Notes: a model not told the origin generated them from the sequence alone. 64,000 nt of DNA from Chiridota heheva (GCA_020152595.1 JAIGNY010004492.1:62001-126000); one strand, 5' to 3'. Positions 12,401-58,235 are shown, numbered from the stretch's first letter. Program-made: numbers and translations.

Positions 12401-13260
12401 TGGGGATTTGATTCCCCAGGGGAGAAAATTTGTGACCTGGAAAATAAAATCCTCTGAAGAGGATACCCTCAATCTGCTTCCAGCACCTCTAGTTTGTTCT
12501 CAACAATCAACCATTGTTACTTTTGTGGATATATGTTGCACAGTGCCTTAGGTTATCTAGCTCATCTTTAACTGTGACAGGTACATGTTTGAAGGTATTA
12601 AAAAGAGAATATATAAATAAATATATATATATATATAGTTTTTATGTATCAATTATTGAAAGTTGTATAGGGTATTGTGTATGTCTGTCAAGCTAACAAT
12701 ACTCTGTAGTAGATCTTATTGAATATTCATTTACTAACACAAGTCTGAAGATTGAAGGGATGTTCAGATGGTTTTGGTGTGTGTAATGTAAACTATGCAG
12801 TTTGGCATATAGAATGATAGTTTTCATGATAGCCAAATTTTTGTTTTACTCATATCGAGTAAATTGTCGATGCTTGAGAAATCCCAAGACCTGCCGTCCA
12901 TCTTTGAATTGTAAGTGCTGATGCATCCATTGATGTTTGTATTGTTGTGATAGTAAAACATGTGCAAAGTGGAGGGAATTTGATGGCACTAAGATAAGCA
13001 GCCACACCTGTAGATTATCTCGAGCAATACGTTGCGTGATAAAAATAAGTGTATCCTACCATTGTTAGCTTAGTATTGAATTCACCAGCTTGGGAAATTT
13101 GATATTTCAGCGAGCAGTAAATACTGTTGTTGCACATAATATTAATTGTAATTGTATTCAGTTCAACTTGATGCATCAAATGCATTTTGTTTGGTTTGTA
13201 AAAGTGACAATAAACTTAGGCTAGAATTGATGCTATGAGATTGAGTAAAGGGTAAAATAT
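9484..13260 (+). other. Probable 3' UTR and downstream flank of the ETS gene
   Basis: There is no convincing coding potential. Two AATAAA hexamers on the + strand, 12018-12023 and 13209-13214, are possible cleavage signals, and ATTAAA occurs near 11037. A minor 15-bp repeat (gtgacccctg core, 11156-11194) and a minor 18-bp repeat (gatttgattccctggg core, 12370-12421) are the only structures. Where the transcript ends cannot be decided without RNA data. Confidence 0.4.
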
Positions 13261-13907
13261 TTTGTAATCTGAAGGAAGTGTGTAAATGACTATAATAACT
13301 GTAAGCACCTAAATACCAGTGACAATGTTAACAGCAGCTAGCTAGATATGTGTTGTCTTACCAGAAGTTGAGAATCGTTTGGTTGGGTCTGGTCTTGCTA
13401 TGGTAAGGAACAAGTACACAATTTAAGATTTTCTTTTCTTATTGTTACAAAAAATCCACTAATCTTAGCACTATAACAGGTTAGTTTGGTTCATGCAGCA
13501 CTTGATTAGGGTCAAATTAATCTTGTTTTTACAATCTCATCTATTTTATATTTAACAGTCAAATCTGCAATTTGAATGGTACAGCTTTCACTGATACAAC
13601 TTTTAACATATTTCTCACAACAGTTTAAGGCATGACAAAGTTTGTTGATTTTTTATTTGTTGACATGTGACAATTTCAATTTCAGCTGTCACAAAATAGT
13701 TCTTTCATTTAATGTTTCGAAGAAATTTAAGGTAAAGGAATTTTAGTTAATGTGTCATTATGAGAGGAATTATTACTCAGTCATGGTTAGGTCTCTATCT
13801 CTTGAGCATCAACAAATATCACACCTCATTTCATTCTCAACATTGCACATTGATCATAAATCCATGAGCTGTTTTCTTTTCATTGGCCAAATACCCTCAC
13901 CTGCAGC

Positions 13908-14490
13908 CACCAACAGTGGCGTAGCCAGGATTTTCATATTGGGAGAGGGTGGGGAATTAATTGAACCAACAAGATATGTAGTGATGTAGTTGACGTGACA
14001 CTGAAGGTGTCACTTCGAGCGCAAAGCACTCAACTTGTCGGCGTGGGGTCCAGGTGCCCGCTTAAGAGCCCTGGTGGGGTCTAGTGGCAGAAGCTCTCAC
14101 AAAATTGACATTTGAAGGGAAAAAAAGTATGTCACAATGCATAGTAAGAACACCTTCACATGACAAAGTCAAAATTCATGTCAAAGAGAGCTATAGTAAA
14201 CCATACACAATACACAAAATCCATGAAAATGCAGAATGTGGAAATACAATATTTAATTGTTTACGTTTGTACATGGTCAGTGGTGGCGGAAGGAAAAAAA
14301 TATTGGGGTCCCGCTGAAAAGGCGTAAATCTATTACAAAATTTTGACTGCTAAGGTAACACCAAAAGGTGTGGAGTCCAGGGGCCCGCTTAATGGCCCTT
14401 AATGGGCTTCAGGGGCAAAGCCCTGGTTGGACTCCAGGGTGCAATCAGAACATCCTCACATGCAGCCACTAGAACATGGCATTCAAGGGC
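13908..14490 (+). repeat. Interspersed repeat of the 'GGCGTAGCC...GGGGC(A)AAGCCC' type, two related segments
   Basis: The segment from cagtggcgtagccaggattt runs to ggggtctagtggcagaagc. A second, similar segment runs from cagtggtggcggaagg to ttcaggggcaaagccctgg. This composition (imperfect GGGGTC/GCAAAGCCC blocks) recalls short non-autonomous elements common in marine invertebrate genomes; that assignment is from memory of the pattern. Confidence 0.5.
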
Positions 14491-16170
14491 TGTAGGGCAA
14501 TGATTCTGCCCCCACTAGTAGTTTGTACTTGATATGGCAATATCCTAATTGTTGATATCTCTTGTAATATACTCATGTTCTTCAGATTGATTAATGTGCT
14601 ATTTGGCATCCTCATAGGATTTGTCAGACAGTAATATGGAGTCAGTGACATCCTATGTTTAGTATCTTCCTTCACTTTTAAATTACCAAATTTCTTCGTC
14701 CATTATTTGCTCCATTGAAGACATTAATTACCGGTCTTGAACCGGAATATTAGGAATTCATTGAGCTGAGCCGAGCCTTGAGTGGAGGAGCTCGACCGTA
14801 TCAGCAATGAAGTGAAGTGTAACAATATTTATCCAAACGGTACAAGCTCATGTTGCCAGCTGTTTGGTTCAGATGCAAGCAATCATCCTAATATTGTACT
14901 TTCCATCATTTTTAAAGTTTTATAACTTGGTCTAAGTGAGGTGAAGAATGAAGCCTCATCCTATACAAAACAGTTTATGATTTGTTCTTGTGTTGAATAT
15001 GGTGGCCCCAAAACTAACAGATATTTGTTTTCAACTTTCCAGAGGTTGAACATCAACATACAAATTTAGTACAGCAAATTTAGCAATGTTTAAAAACAAA
15101 CAGAAAATATTGAATGGGTAGCTTTCAGGACAGAAATTCAAAACTGAACCAAAAAATTTTAAGGCAGGTTCCAATTTAATGTTGAGGCTGTCAATCTGTG
15201 GATCAACAAAAGTTTTTTTTTTTTTCTTCATAGTTTCATTTTGCAAGATTTTTTACCAAAAGAACTTGAACAGCTTACCACCTTTCAAGGTATTAAGAAG
15301 TACTTTTCATGTGTTCCTGCTTTGAAAGTGTGGAAGTATGTAAGATGTAAGAGTATGTAGTTAGTATGTATGGTTAAGGAGTCCATCTTGACTGTCCCCA
15401 TGTGTGTGCATTTGAAGTATGTTTATTCTTCAAAATGTGTCAAACATTGCACAATCATTTCCTTATTTTCAAGTGCACAAATAATATCTTGGTCTTTTAA
15501 TGGATGAAAGAAATGAAGTTGAATCTGACTTTCAGGGCCATAATTCGCTTTCATGAAGTGCGGGCGGACATGGGCCATACTTTTCCTTCACAAAGTACGG
15601 GACAGTGTTTTTAAAACAAACCTTGTATATTTTTTCTTAAGTGGGGAACATTTCCCTCTCCTCCCCTGCCCCCAGGAATTAGGGCCCTGCTGGCTGGATT
15701 CCTATCCACAGTGCATGAAGTTAGGCTATTTTTTGTGTATTTAATACCAAGATTTGTATTTTCTGCTGGTTAACCTTGATTTTAGACCTGTTACCATGTT
15801 TCTCATGGAGGACAAATCACCCAAAAGAAATTTGTCCTAAATGTCAAAAGTCACTTCTTTGTGTCCTCATCAGAGAATGTAAATACAATTTGTATTTGTG
15901 TTATAACAAATGCTGTACTTGAAAGGTCATTCCAAACAAAAAGCAAACTTTGTTTTCTGTAATTGAATTTGGCATCTTTTGACTCTGGAGAAAGTATCCT
16001 AACTTTGTGATAAAAAAAATATTTTACTTAGTGGATGTTGGGAGGATATAACGTCAACTTGGTAGGCATTTTGAAATCTTTTTATAGGATTTAGAAACTT
16101 AATGTGGGAAAACTGATCATGCAGCACAAGTCCTGAATGTAAAACAAGGACAATCATGAATTGTTAAGAA
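14491..16170. other. Intergenic DNA without recognised features
   Basis: AT-rich sequence with only short chance open frames. I see no gene, array or element here. Confidence 0.5.
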
Positions 16171-16174
16171 TAGT

Positions 16175-17495
16175 CCTTTTTGGTTCTGATGCGATAGCAT
16201 CAGGAACCTATGTGGTCATGATTGCATGTGTGTGTGTGTGTGTATGTGATAGCCAGCTTGTAAACATGATATTTCAAGAACAATACACTGGATTAATGTC
16301 ATATGTGGTACACAGATAGCCCATGGTCCGTAGATGTGCTCTATTGTTTTTAATGGTGATGTCATGCATATTAATGAGTAGGCAGGGTTTAATGTAAAAA
16401 TCTTGAAATGCTCATATTTACTAACCGCATGTCTGTTTTGTTTCATATTTTGATATAATTATGTTGTTAATTGGTACATGTATGTACATGATGTAAAAAT
16501 TGTGTAATTTCATTAATATGCATAGTGGGCGGGGCTTAATATGATTTTGTTGAAAAGAGCTTGTAAATGGTGTCTTAAGAGCAGTAAACTGGATTCATGT
16601 CATATTTGCAAAGTATACAGATAGCCCATGGGCTGTAGATGTGCCCTATTGTTTTTGGTGGTGATATCATGCATATTAATGAGTAGGCGGGGCTTAATAT
16701 AAAAATAAAAATGTTGAAATGCCTCTTATTTTGACAATCACACGTCTGTTTTACTTCATATTTTTTATAATAATGATGTAAGCTAGTGTGTATGTACTGT
16801 ATTCATGGTATACAAAACATTGAATTTTATTAATATGTGTAGTGGGCAGGGCTTAATGTTGTAAGCAAAAAGCACAAGTAAACCCGATATCTCAAATACT
16901 ATGAATTGAATTCACATCATGTGGCACACATATAGCTCATGGTCTGCAGATGTGGCCTAATGTTTGTGGTGGTGATTCATGCAGGGCCTAAAAGTACAAA
17001 TTTTGAAAATGATAATTTTGTTGGTTATTGTGTACATGCTTATGTTATCAATAGATGTCATTAATGTACATACTTGGTGGGTGTGGCTTAATGTGAAAGT
17101 TCTAAATGATGTAAACACCATAAATGGAATACCAGATTTATGCTATATGTAATGATGGGTCGTGGTCTGTACTTACGTTCTAATGTTGTGGTAGTGATGT
17201 CATGAATGCTTATAAGTAGGCGGGGCTTACTGACAAATTCTTTAAATAGGATAAATCGTTTTTGCACTATCCTTGCTTTGATGATGTTAATTATTGTGCA
17301 AATGCTAATGTCAACATTTTTATTGATCTGTATGGTGGGTGTGACTTGTGAAAAAAATATCATGATGGAACAAATATTTCATGATATGCAATGACATGAC
17401 AGTTAATACAAATTTTGCAAAAATACAAATTTTTCAAACTGAATCAATCAACTGAAAAAGCATTGGAACCACAAAACCTTTTGGTTCTGGTTTAC
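16175..17495 (+). repeat. Interspersed hairpin-ended repeat, copy A
   Basis: It begins with ggttctgatgcgatagcatc aggaacc, a near-palindrome, then a (gt)n run. Next come several ~300-bp units, each with gcccatgg, tctattgttttt, ttaatgagtaggcggggctt or atatgcatagtgggcggggc. It ends near gcattggaaccacaaaacct tttggttctgg. Two further copies lie in the opposite orientation at 34.5-36.45 and 59.97-61.74 kb. Confidence 0.75.
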
Positions 17496-19234
17496 AAACA
17501 CATTATTATGTAAACACCATTATATTACATAAAATAAATAGTGTTTAATCAGGCAAAGAGTTGAACCACTCATTTAAACCACTCAGCTCTGAATCATTCT
17601 AATTTTTAATGACATCATGCAATATAAAGGTTATATTTTTAGACATTTAAGTGTTGCAAAAATCATTCAATATATCCTTTTATGGAGGTCTGCAGATGCT
17701 CTTTGAATGTAGTTATCAATACCATGATAAACCAATAAGTACTGCTGTACAATGGTTTAGGTAGTGGCAGAGGATATCAATGTTGACTGATACCGCAGCA
17801 GGGAACCCAAGAATTATTCATTTCAAAAGTGACAAGAAAAATTCAAAGGTTTGATGGGTCTTTCTATCAGTCAATTACAACCATATTTCTTAAATTCTTT
17901 TTATGAAGATCTGAAAATTTCTGAGAAAGTCCTGAAATTAAACAATTGATAGCTGTTATAAAAAAAAGTAAATCTAACACAATTACAGGATTGAACATGT
18001 AAGTAAATTTGTATTCAACCCTTTAAAATGAAGAAAGGGGAAATCATTTTTTAACTTTCAGAAGTTTTTGTAATGGATTGTATATTTGCTAAATAACCTC
18101 TTGTCATCTGTCCTATAGAATTTTTTTCCAATAGCCAAACAAGCCAAAGGATGTTTGGTGTCATTTGGGGATTACAGGATTCCTAGCTGCAAAGTGTGTT
18201 AGTGATGTAGATAACATTCCATTGTAGAAAGATGACAATTGCTTGTCATACTATGGATAACTATGGAAAACATGAATAAATCAAAAGTATTTTTGAAGAA
18301 AAGAAAAAATTGTTGGTCAGAAGTTGTAACTGATGTTGACCTACTTAGAAAATAAAATTTGAATGTGTGATAAGACTTTGCACAGAAAGTGCCTTAATGT
18401 AAGCTGTGTTTTGAAGAAACAGCTATTATCTGATTTGAGAAAAAGCAAATCTTTCCCTCAAAAGTGACATGTTTTAAGAATAGGAACTTCCCATGAAATA
18501 TTCTGCTAAATAATGTTTTTGTAATTTTGAAGAATGAAGTTTATTAGTAAATGGTTCAGATATATGATAAGACTTATTTCTGGGAAAAGCATAAAAGAAA
18601 TATCGGATGTGTTAGCTAGCTTTGAGAAATGAGATGCATTCATGTTTGTAGCAGAAATAATTATTATGAAGGGTTTCCAATCAAGAATTGTTATGACAAA
18701 ACTTTTCATCAACTTCCGTCTCTATGAAAGGGTATCTGTTTGTCTCTTTTAAGGGTCACAATCTTATGTGTATATTTTTCATGTTTTATAAATGTAGAAA
18801 AGTATCAATTATGTAGAAAAACTCAGAATACTGTACATTGTAATATTTTAAAAATAAGACAAAGATTAACAAAGATGAAAACATCTCGTTTCCTGTTTCC
18901 TTTTATTTTTTCCTCATACATTTTCATTCTTAATGGAAGAAACCTTACTGGAAGAAACCTTACTGTGTGCCAGCTGCAGGTTCTGTTTACCACATTTTGC
19001 AGGTTATACTCTTATATTGAGAAAATATCAGAAAGATATATACTATTTGCTGCAAATTAAAATGCCATAATTCTTGACAATTTCTTAACATTTTTTTCTG
19101 CATGTCATACTTTCAGGACCAGATTTTGAAGAATAAGCTTTCTTTTACCTTTCATTAGAAATTTCCCACTCTTGTGTTATCAACATTTTCTTTGCTCAGT
19201 GCTAAAGAAGCACCCCTATGAAATCAAACCCTGA
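17496..19234. other. Intergenic DNA without recognised features
   Basis: Low-GC sequence between copy A of the interspersed repeat and the 58-bp satellite. Only chance short frames are present; a tiny duplication (ggaagaaaccttact) sits near 18943-18965. Confidence 0.5.
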
Positions 19235-22200
19235 TCCATGAACTGATCACTGTGATTCAGTGAGCCCCTCAATGTCGGATCCATAATGACTGATCTCCAT
19301 AGTGTTCCTGTGATTCAGTAAGCCCCTTAATGCCATAGTGTTCATGTGTTCAGTAAGCAGCTCAATGTCGGATCCATAATGACCAATCACCAGTGTTTAT
19401 GTGATTCAGTGAGCCCCTCAATGCCAAATATATAATGACTGATAACCATAGTGTTCATGTGATTCAGTAAGCAGCTCAATGTCGGATCCATAATGACTGA
19501 TCACCAGTGTTCATGTGATTCAGTGAGCCCCTTTAATATTGGATCCATGATGACTGACCTCCATGGTGTTCATGTGATTCAGTGAGCCCCTCAATATCGG
19601 ATCCATAATGACTGATCTCCATAGTGTTCATGTTATTCAGTGAGCCCCTCAATATCGGATCCATAATGACTGATCTCCATAGTGTTCATGTGATTCAGTT
19701 AGCCCCTCAATGTCGGATCCATAATGACTGATCTCCATAGTGTTCATGTAATTCAGTGAGCTCCTCAATATCGGATCCAAATTGACTGATCTCCATAGTA
19801 TTTATGTGATTTAGTGAGCCCCTCAATGTTGAATCCATGACTGATCTCCATAGTGTTCATGTAATTCAGTGAGCCCCTCAATATCGGATCCATGATGACT
19901 GATCTCCATAGTGTTCAAGTGATTCAGTAAGCCCCTCATTATCGGATCCATAATGACTGATCTCCATAGTGTTCATGTGATTCAGTGAGCCCCTCGATGT
20001 CGGATCCATAATGACTAATCACCAGTCTTCATGTGATTCAGTAAGCCCCTCAATGCCAAATATACACAGACTGATCTCCATAGTGTTCATGTGATTCAGT
20101 GAGCCCCTCAATATCGGATCCATAATGACTGATCTCCATAGTGTTCATGTGATTCAGTGAGCCCCTCAATATCGGATCCATAATGACTGATCTCCATAGT
20201 CTTCATGTGATTCAGTGAGCCCCTCAATATCAGATCCATAATGACTGATCTCCATAGTCTTCATGTGATTCAGTGAGCCCCTCATTATCGGATCCATGAT
20301 GACTGATCTCCAGTGTTCATGTGATTCAGTGAGCCCCTCAATATCGGATCCATAATGACTGATCACCATAGTGTTCCTGTGATTCAGTGAGCCCCTCGAT
20401 ATCGGATCCATAATGACTGATCTCCATAGTGTTCATGTGATTCAGTAAGCCCCTCAATATCAGATCCATAATGACTGATCTCCATAGTGTACATGTGATT
20501 CAGTAAGCCCCTCAATGTCGGATCCATAATGACTGATCTCCATAGTGTTCATGTGATTCAGTGAGCCCCTCAATATCGGATCCATAATGACTGATCTCCA
20601 TAGTGTTCATGTGATTCAGTGAGCCCCTCAATATCGGATCCATAATAACTGATCTCCATAGTGTTCATGTGATTCAGTAAGCCCCTCAATATCAGATCCA
20701 TAATGACTGATCCCCATAGTGTTCATGTGATTCAGTAAGCCCCTCGATATCGGATCCATAATGACTTGATCTCCATAGTGTTCCTGTGATTCAGTGAGCC
20801 CCTCGATATCGGATCCATAATGACTTGATCTCCTGTGTTCATGTAATTCAGTAAGCCCCTCAATATCGGATCCATAATTACTGATCTCCATAGTGTTTAT
20901 GTGATTTAGTGAGCCCCTCTATGTCGAATCCATAATGACTGATCTCCATAGTGTTCCTGTGATTCAGTAATCAGATCCATAATGACTGATCTCCACAGTG
21001 TTCATGTGACTCAGTGAGCCCCTCAATGTCGGATCCATAATGACTGATCTCCATAGTGTTCATGTGATTCAGTAAGTCCCTCAATATCGGATCCATAATG
21101 ACTAATCACAAGTGTTCCTGTGAGCCCCTCAATATCGGATCCATAATGACTGACCTCCATGGTGTTCATGTGATTCAGTGAGCCCCTCAATATCGGATCC
21201 ATAATGACTGATCTCGATAGTGTTCATGTGATTCAGTGAGCCTCCCAATATCGTATCCATAATGACTAATCACCATAGTGTTCCTGTGATTCAGTAAGCC
21301 CCTCAATATCGGATCCATAATGACTGATAACCATAGTGCTCATGTGATTCAGTAAGCCCCTCAATGTCGGATCCATAATGACTGATCTCCATGGTGTTCA
21401 TGTGATTCAGTGAGCCCCTCAATATCGGATCCGTAATGACTGATCTCCATAGTGTTCATGTGATTCAGTGAGCCCCTCAATATCAGATCCATAATGACTG
21501 ATCTGCATAGTGTTTATGTGATTCAGTAAGCCCCTCAATATCGGATCCATAATGACTTGATCTCCATAGTGTTCATGTGATTCAGTAAGCCCCTCAATGT
21601 CGGATCCATAATGACTGATCTCCATAGTGTTCATGTGATTCAGTGAGCCCCTTAATATCAGATCCATAATGACTGATCTGCATGGTGTTCCTGTGATTCA
21701 GTGAGCCCCTCAATGTCGGATCCATAATGACTGATTTCCATAGTGTTCATGTGATTCAGTGAGCCCCTTAATATCGGATCCATAATGACTGATCACCATA
21801 GTGTTCCTGTGATTCAGTGAGCCCCTCAATGTCGGATCCATAATGACTGATTTCCATAGTGTTCATGTGATTCAGTGAGCCCCTCAATATCAGATCCATA
21901 ATGACTGATCTGCATGGTGTTCCTGTGATTCAGTGAGCCCCTCAATGTCGGATCCATAATGACTGATTTCCATAGTGTTCATGTGATTCAGTGAGCCCCT
22001 TAATATCGGATCCATAATGACTGATCACCATAGTGTTCCTGTGATTCAGTGAGCCCCTCAATGTCGGATCCATAATGACTGATCTCCATAGTCTTCATGT
22101 GATTCAGTGAGCCCCTCAATATCGGATCCATAATGACTGACCTGCATAGTGTTCCTGTGATTCAGTAAGCCCCTCAATGTCGGATCCATAATGACTGACC

Positions 22201-22662
22201 TGCATAGTGTTCCTGTGATTCAGTAAGCCCCTCAATATCAGATCCATAATGACTGATCTCCATAGTGTTCATGTGATTCAGTAAGCCCCTCAATTTCGGA
22301 TCCATAATGACTGATTTCCATAGTGTTCATGTGATTCAGTGAGCCCCTTAATATCGGATCCATAATGACTGATCACCATAGTGTTCCTGTGATTCAGTGG
22401 GCCCCTCAATGTCGGATCCATAATGACTGATCTCCATAGTCTTCATGTGATTCAGTGAGCCCCTTAATATCGGATCCATAATGACTGATCTCCATGGTGT
22501 TCCTGTGATTCAGTGAGCCCCTCAATGTCGGATCCATAATGACTGATCTCCAGTCTTCATGTGATTCAGTGAGCCCCTTAATATCGGATCCATAATGACT
22601 GATCTCCATGTGTTCCTGTGATTCAGTGAGCCCCTCGATATCGAATCCATAACGACTAATCT
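19235..22662 (+). repeat. 58-bp satellite, about 58 copies
   Basis: The unit contains gtgattcagtgagcccctca, atatcggatccataatgact and gatctccatagtgttcat. Most units keep a GGATCC hexamer. Units differ by substitutions (ATATCGG or ATGTCGG, AGTGAG or AGTAAG, TTCATG or TTCCTG) and short deletions, and some variants recur in blocks, suggesting unequal exchange of multi-unit segments. It lies between the two convergent genes. Confidence 0.97.
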
Positions 22663-24343
22663 TCTAAGAAAAATAATTGGTTGAGCTTTTGCATTTATTT
22701 TTTCTATGGTTGAGAAGAATTTCTTCAGATTTAAATATGATTGGATTTTGGTTTACCACAACATATAACGGGTGTCAACAACTTAAGTATTGTTTAGCTT
22801 ACCCAATGCTGTAACAGGTTTATAGCAAAGTAACCATTTGGTTCAAGCTATGATCACTAGCCTTATTAACACCCTCAACCCACTAGATATAATTTTAATC
22901 TATACTTTCCTTCCATAACTGATGTTAGCCTAAGGGTGTCACTTGCTCTTTCAGAGGTTTTCTAATTTACGCTTGAATTTGACCAATGAATCATGAGAGG
23001 AATCTTAATAGGCTCAGTGTTATGTTTTCAGTCCCCTGTTTATTCCTTAAAAACAATTCACCCTTTGGCACATAATTGTTGCATAGAGGAAATAAAAACA
23101 TCCATCATAACAATTGCATCCATCATATAAACATTCCGAAGGATTGAGATGGAATACAAATAATTCCTCTTACACTGAAATTTCGCAAGATGTTTCAACT
23201 GGAGCACAAACTTTGTAATTGTGGAGAATACATAGAATAACTGTCATAGGTGGAATTATGAGGCAGAATTCCACCCTAACTTTATTCTGACATCTTTTGT
23301 GTGGTGATTTCTTTTATTTTGTGTCTTTGACGCTCCCCACCCACCACAGCACCACTCTCAGTAGATATATGTTATACATATCCACAACAATTTGTTGAAA
23401 TAATGAAACTTGATTGCATTGAACGAATAACTCATTTCCTAGTCCTATTGAAAGATTATAAATATAAATGAATCTTGTGGTCTAATACCAGAATGAAATA
23501 GAAACCTGAATGAGTTGGCTAACATCACCAAAAAAAAGCATTTTCTGAAAGTATAATTTCAATATTGTAATTTCATTTTTGTCACTGTTCAATGTTACCC
23601 GGACAATTTTTGTATCGACTTTTATTGAAATTGCAACAATCATTATAATCTAACACTAAACCAATTGGCATTAGACCTCCGAGGGAGACACTGCCTCAAA
23701 TTCACCCAGGTTTGTGATTGCGATGTCATATGAGGAGTTTGTAAGGTCAATTCAGTGTTTTTAATTGCTGGTAATGTTGTCTTTTAGAGAGAGGCTTTCT
23801 TTAATTACAATAATTACTTTCCTACTTTCCTATACTAGCCTTGTACTGACAAAGACAATCACAACTGTATAATTTGAAGATATTTGCATAACTCATGCTG
23901 GCCTAACTGCTAGCAAGAGTTCAACCTCACATGCAATAAAGTTGCACAAAATCATGATCAGCCGTACATTGAAAATAAAGACTATTCTACCAAATTTAAA
24001 GAATTGCTTGCTTTACATTGAAGAAAAATAAATACAAAATTTCCAAATTTAAAGAATTGCAAGCTCTTATGAAAATAAGTATCACAAATTTTTTCCTTAG
24101 CTATCCTTTCAGCTTAATAAAAAACCCTAGATCAGATATGCATTGAAGGAATAATGCAGGCTAATTTGCACAGGCCATCATTTTGGATAGAATCTAAAAC
24201 AAGGTGTCAATAATAGTGCAAACACACAATATATAAATACTATCTTTTAATATTAAAAGAAGGCTACATTTATGGTTCCTGAAAGACTGTAGAATATCAA
24301 TTTCAGCTATAATGCAATAAATACAACAAATCTATATTTCTAA
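22663..24343. other. Intergenic DNA, possibly including the ANKS3 3' UTR end
   Basis: No gene or repeat recognised. Minus-strand AATAAA or ATTAAA signals (TTTATT or TTTAAT on +) occur at several points and cannot be ranked. Confidence 0.4.
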
Positions 24344-24849
24344 CATGATGAAATACATCAATAACACAAGAAGAACACACATGATGAAATACATCAATTA
24401 CATACATGATGAAATACATCAATTACACAAGAACACACATGATGAAATACATCAATTACACAAGAAACACACATGATACATCAATTACACAAGAAGAACA
24501 CACATGATGAAATACATCAATTACATATAAGAACACACATGATGAAATACACAATAACACAAGAAGAACACACATAATCAATTAAGAAGAACACACATGA
24601 TGAAATACATCAATTACACAAGAAGAACACACATGATGAAATACATCAATTACACAAGAAGAACACACATGATGAAATACATCAATTACACAAGAAGAAC
24701 ACACATGATGAAATACATCAATTACACAAGAAGAACACACATGATGAAATACATCAATTACACAAGAAGAACACACATGATGAAATACATCAATTACACA
24801 AGAAGAACACACATGATGAAATTCATCAATTACACAAGAAGAACACAAG
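24344..24849 (+). repeat. 36-bp tandem repeat, about 14 copies
   Basis: The unit combines acacatgatgaaatacatca with attacacaagaaga. The proximal copies (24344-24590) are shortened and irregular; the distal seven are nearly identical. It lies downstream of the ANKS3 stop codon, perhaps in its 3' UTR. Confidence 0.95.
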
Positions 24850-25082
24850 TAAACATGACGGTCTCGGCAAACTATTTTGCAGCAGTTATGCATTGAACTA
24901 TGATACATGCAAATGTGGCTTGACCTCCACTCAGCCTCTAATATTGGGCAGTCATTCAAATGAAGACATCACGCCCTGTAGAGCATCAATGTAGGAAAGT
25001 GTAAAACTCATCTGCAGCTCTGCACCAGGGAACAAATCTCAGTATAACCACCAAAATAAACAGATCAAATCGTTTTCTTCAG

Positions 25083-25160
25083 CAAACACAATGACAAACA
25101 CAATGACAAACACAATGACAAACAAAATGACAAACACAATGACAAACACAATGACAATAT
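25083..25160 (+). repeat. 12-bp tandem repeat (acaaacacaatg), about 6 copies
   Basis: Six near-identical 12-mers lie about 380 bp downstream of the ANKS3 stop codon, probably within the 3' UTR. Confidence 0.9.
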
Positions 25161-25538
25161 TTTGCAACTGAAACTTACTATAACAGATGTTACCAAGAGC
25201 TATGTGCAAAATGACATGGGCTTAACATGACAAGCTAACATATATACTGTATACTGTAAGCCTGGGAAGACACGGTTTCACTTGAGCAAGTCCCTTTTGA
25301 AACTTTTTTTTGCCATTAATCCTAATTAGCTGCACACAGAAAGCAAAATCTATTTTGGTCTCAATTTCTCATTGATGATTCTATAAAAGGTATAATATTT
25401 CAAGGCACAATAAATAAAATTGGAAATGAATACAAGATCAGCTCACATATATATTTGACAAATGAAGAATTCAAAATGCATAATATTAGGAGGAGGGGTA
25501 TAAAATTTGATCACACATTTAAAAAATTAAAAAATACT

Positions 25539-57190
<31,652 letters not shown>

Positions 57191-57199
57191 CTTAACTGT

Positions 57200-57765
57200 C
57201 AAAAAAGTTAATCTGTTTAAGTTGGAATTCCCCACGTCACAGTAGCCTTCTTACTCATTTCTTTTTAATTCTGTGTCCATTCTGTTATAAAACAAAGCAA
57301 CATAAAACAAATTGTCTTGTTTACTGTACCAAATAAAATGGACAACTTTGAAGTGAAATCATGAACATTTCTATTACAAATTATTGCCATACATCTTTTT
57401 TTTTTTCAATACTGGAAATATATTTGAATTGGAGATCATATGAAAGGGACAGGGACCAAGGACACACATACATACTTTTCAACCAATCACAGGTTTCAAT
57501 AAGAACCCTTTCCTCTCCCACATGATTGATTTTGGTTGGGCTGATATCAGGCTGCACCTGTATTTCTAGGCATTCATGTCCAAAGGTTTCCTTAGTCCAT
57601 TAACAAGTTTGAGATTTGTTTTGGGTTGAGAAGGGTAGTGATCCCACCAGGTATGGATGGCACAAATGGTAAGGGGTTTAAGCAGTTGCTGATTCATTCC
57701 TTTCTCATTGCATGAACATGTTTAAACCAATGCACTTTAGGTGCATTTAGGCTACAGTATTTTCA
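57200..57765. other. Region upstream of ANKS3
   Basis: It should contain the ANKS3 promoter or a 5' UTR intron. On the minus strand a CRE-like TGACGTGG lies near 57231-57238. No CpG-rich stretch or TATA box stands out. Confidence 0.3.
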
Positions 57766-57769
57766 TGGT

Positions 57770-58235
57770 GTGCTTGCCTTCTTCACCCTTCACCCTTGGA
57801 GATCAGAGATGAGCAGTGAAAGGAACATGAACCTATTCCAGGCAACTACCGAATCTGTTCTGCTTTATGGCTGTAAATCATGGACAGTCTCAACTAAAAT
57901 ACTTGAATGCTACAACAGGTGCCTGAGGGCTGCCTTAAACATCAAGGTAGATACACAACATCACATCAGTAACACTGTATGGGGAGCTACCACCGGTATC
58001 ATAAAAAATAAAAATAGGAGGCTAAAGCTGGCTGGACACTGCTTCAAAAGAGAAGATGAGCATGTTTCCCAGTTAATACTCTGGACACCAACCCAAGGGC
58101 ACAGAGGAAGAGGAAGAAGAACTAAAGACTACATCAACGTTCTAAAGGATGACACAGGGCTTGAAGTTAATGACCTGATGACAGCTATATAAAGAGACTG
58201 CTGGAGGTCCATCATATTATGATCAACCAAAAAGA
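57770..58235 (+). mobile_element. RTE-like retrotransposon C-terminal fragment
   Basis: It encodes TTESVLLYGCKSWTVSTK, RCLRAALNIKV, RRLKLAGHCFKRE and LILWTPTQGHRGRGRRTK, the well-known C-terminal block of RTE-type endonuclease/reverse transcriptases. An in-frame TAA at 58190-58192 interrupts it before RDCWRSI, where intact elements read on. The open 140-codon frame suggests a fairly recent insertion. Confidence 0.85.

Noticed and set aside
24582-24959. 125-codon Cys/His-rich minus frame (repeated CSSCVIDVFHH) that looks like a metal-binding protein
   Set aside because: Direct translation of the 36-bp repeat. The opposite strand is equally open, and it lies downstream of ANKS3 without splice sites.
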